64,000 bases of DNA from an uncultured Alphaproteobacteria bacterium (GTDB lineage: Bacteria > Pseudomonadota > Alphaproteobacteria > HIMB59). The notes beneath the pieces were generated by a model. It was not told the DNA's origin, did no database searches, and worked only from the letters and a program-made list of their open reading frames with translations. Where the stretch lies: NCBI GenBank assembly GCA_902524245.1, contig CABZCN010000001.1, positions 1-64,000 on the forward strand, read 5' to 3'. This document shows positions 63,316 to 64,000 of the stretch, piece after piece (positions within the stretch are counted from its first letter, which is position 1; each line of letters starts with the position of its first letter). The position numbers were made by a program, and so were the translations under genes.

Positions 63316-64000
63316 ATGAAAATAGGTTTTGTTGGACTTGGTAATGTGGGAGGAAAACTAGCAAATAATCTTCTTGAAAATAATTTTCAAATATCAGTTT
63401 TAGATAAAAATCACATATTAATGGAGGAGTTTAATTTAAAGGGTGCTAAGACAGCTAAATCAATAAAAGATCTTGTGATGAATTCTGATATTTTAATAAC
63501 TTGTCTTCCCTCTCCCAAGATATGTGCAGAAGTTTTAGAGTCCAAAGATGGTATTATTGATACTATACAAAAAGGTCAAATTTGGATTGAGATGAGCACA
63601 ACTGAAGATGAACAACTAAAAAAACATGCTTCATTAATTCAGCAAAAAAATGCAATAGCTTTAGAAGCTCCTGTAAGTGGGGGTTGTCATAGGGCAGCAA
63701 CTGGTAACATTTCTATTTTTGTTGGAGGAAGTAGAGAGGGATTTGATAAAGCAATGCCAGTATTAAAATGTCTTGGTAGAAAAATTTTGTATACTGGAGA
63801 CTTTGGAAGTGCATCTATTCTTAAAGTTATTACAAATTATTTAGCTACTGTTCACTTAGTTGCATTGGGAGAAGCTTGGACTATTGCTAGTAAATCAAAT
63901 ATTGATTTGAACAAAACATATAAGGGAATTGCAGCTTCTTCAGGTAACTCATTTGTCCATGAAACTGAGAGTCAGGTTATATTAAACGGGTCGTACAATA
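63316..64000 (+). CDS. 3-hydroxyisobutyrate dehydrogenase-type NAD(P) oxidoreductase (partial)
   Basis: The frame begins at ATG 63316 behind a strong GGGGG ribosome-binding site (63305-63309) and runs off the window end, at 228 residues so far. The Rossmann motif is IGFVGLGNVGGKLANNL at residues 3-19. The HIBADH signatures continue with EAPVSGGCHRAATGNISIFVGG near 116 and the catalytic Lys region FGSASILKVITNYLATVHLVALGEA near 170. Family members reduce or oxidise beta-hydroxyacids such as 3-hydroxyisobutyrate or tartronate semialdehyde. The C-terminal helical dimerisation part lies outside the window. Confidence 0.9.
   Translation, partial: MKIGFVGLGNVGGKLANNLLENNFQISVLDKNHILMEEFNLKGAKTAKSIKDLVMNSDILITCLPSPKICAEVLESKDGIIDTIQKGQIWIEMSTTEDEQLKKHASLIQQKNAIALEAPVSGGCHRAATGNISIFVGGSREGFDKAMPVLKCLGRKILYTGDFGSASILKVITNYLATVHLVALGEAWTIASKSNIDLNKTYKGIAASSGNSFVHETESQVILNGSYN

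Overview
The window looks like a contiguous piece of a streamlined, very AT-rich alphaproteobacterial chromosome, most like the free-living marine SAR11/HIMB59-type lineages. The evidence is a two-piece (circularly permuted) tmRNA gene, a class I lysyl-tRNA synthetase, the alphaproteobacterial order bolA - J-domain gene - cobS - cobT, and an hflK-hflC-degP block. Intergenic distances are mostly zero to a few bases, with many 4-base start/stop overlaps and several TTG/GTG starts. I see no insertion sequence, prophage, CRISPR array or rRNA. The lineage assignment is an inference from gene content and composition only.

Layout. 0-8.8 kb: shikimate genes aroK-aroB, a CNNM/CorC transporter-like protein, then bolA, a J-domain protein, cobS and cobT, followed on the minus strand by tgt with a queuosine-precursor transporter and rpmB. 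8.9-12.6 kb (minus): HAD hydrolase, pyrD, class I lysS, [2Fe-2S] ferredoxin. 12.7-18.2 kb (plus): heme A synthase, two SDRs flanking a photolyase/cryptochrome-related gene, purE-purK. 18.2-25.9 kb: pyrC, a GT9 glycosyltransferase, ygfZ, glyS, sppA, a trmN6-like methyltransferase, a polyprenyl diphosphate synthase, panB and apt. 25.9-40.8 kb: about fifteen co-oriented minus-strand genes that join membrane quality control (hflK, hflC, degP), tRNA modification (miaA), branched-chain amino-acid synthesis (ilvB, ilvH, ilvC, leuA) and cell elongation (mreB, mreC, mreD, a broken mrdA, rodA). 40.8-46.9 kb: mrp, thyX, ssrA, a formyltransferase-like gene, small conserved genes, tRNA-Phe, an RNase E/G-like gene and infA. 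46.9-52.8 kb: hisD, hisG, murA with a 35-residue upstream microprotein, then divergent clpB. 52.8-60.3 kb is the accessory-looking part: small membrane proteins, exported proteins, a CRTAC1-like protein, a circularly permuted ATP-grasp gene divergent from an Anbu (ancestral beta-subunit) proteasome-like protease, a tiny two-helix membrane protein and a 26-residue cysteine-rich microprotein. 60.3-64 kb: tRNA-Thr, an exported protein behind a possible structured leader RNA, a Bcp-type peroxiredoxin, an LhgO-like oxidase, a thioesterase and a partial hydroxyisobutyrate-dehydrogenase-type gene.

How it fits together. Most genes are core metabolism: chorismate, purine, pyrimidine, pantothenate, branched-chain amino acid and histidine synthesis, together with translation and envelope growth. 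The points that stand out are metal-site losses in otherwise normal enzymes (Tgt without its zinc ligands, an FeS-type photolyase without its four cluster cysteines), a mrdA coding region interrupted by a deletion-like frameshift, an Anbu/ATP-grasp pair without its usual alpha-E and transglutaminase partners and with unannotated microproteins beside it, and an apparently structured RNA near 61 kb. All functional statements are from reading translated sequence; no database search was run.
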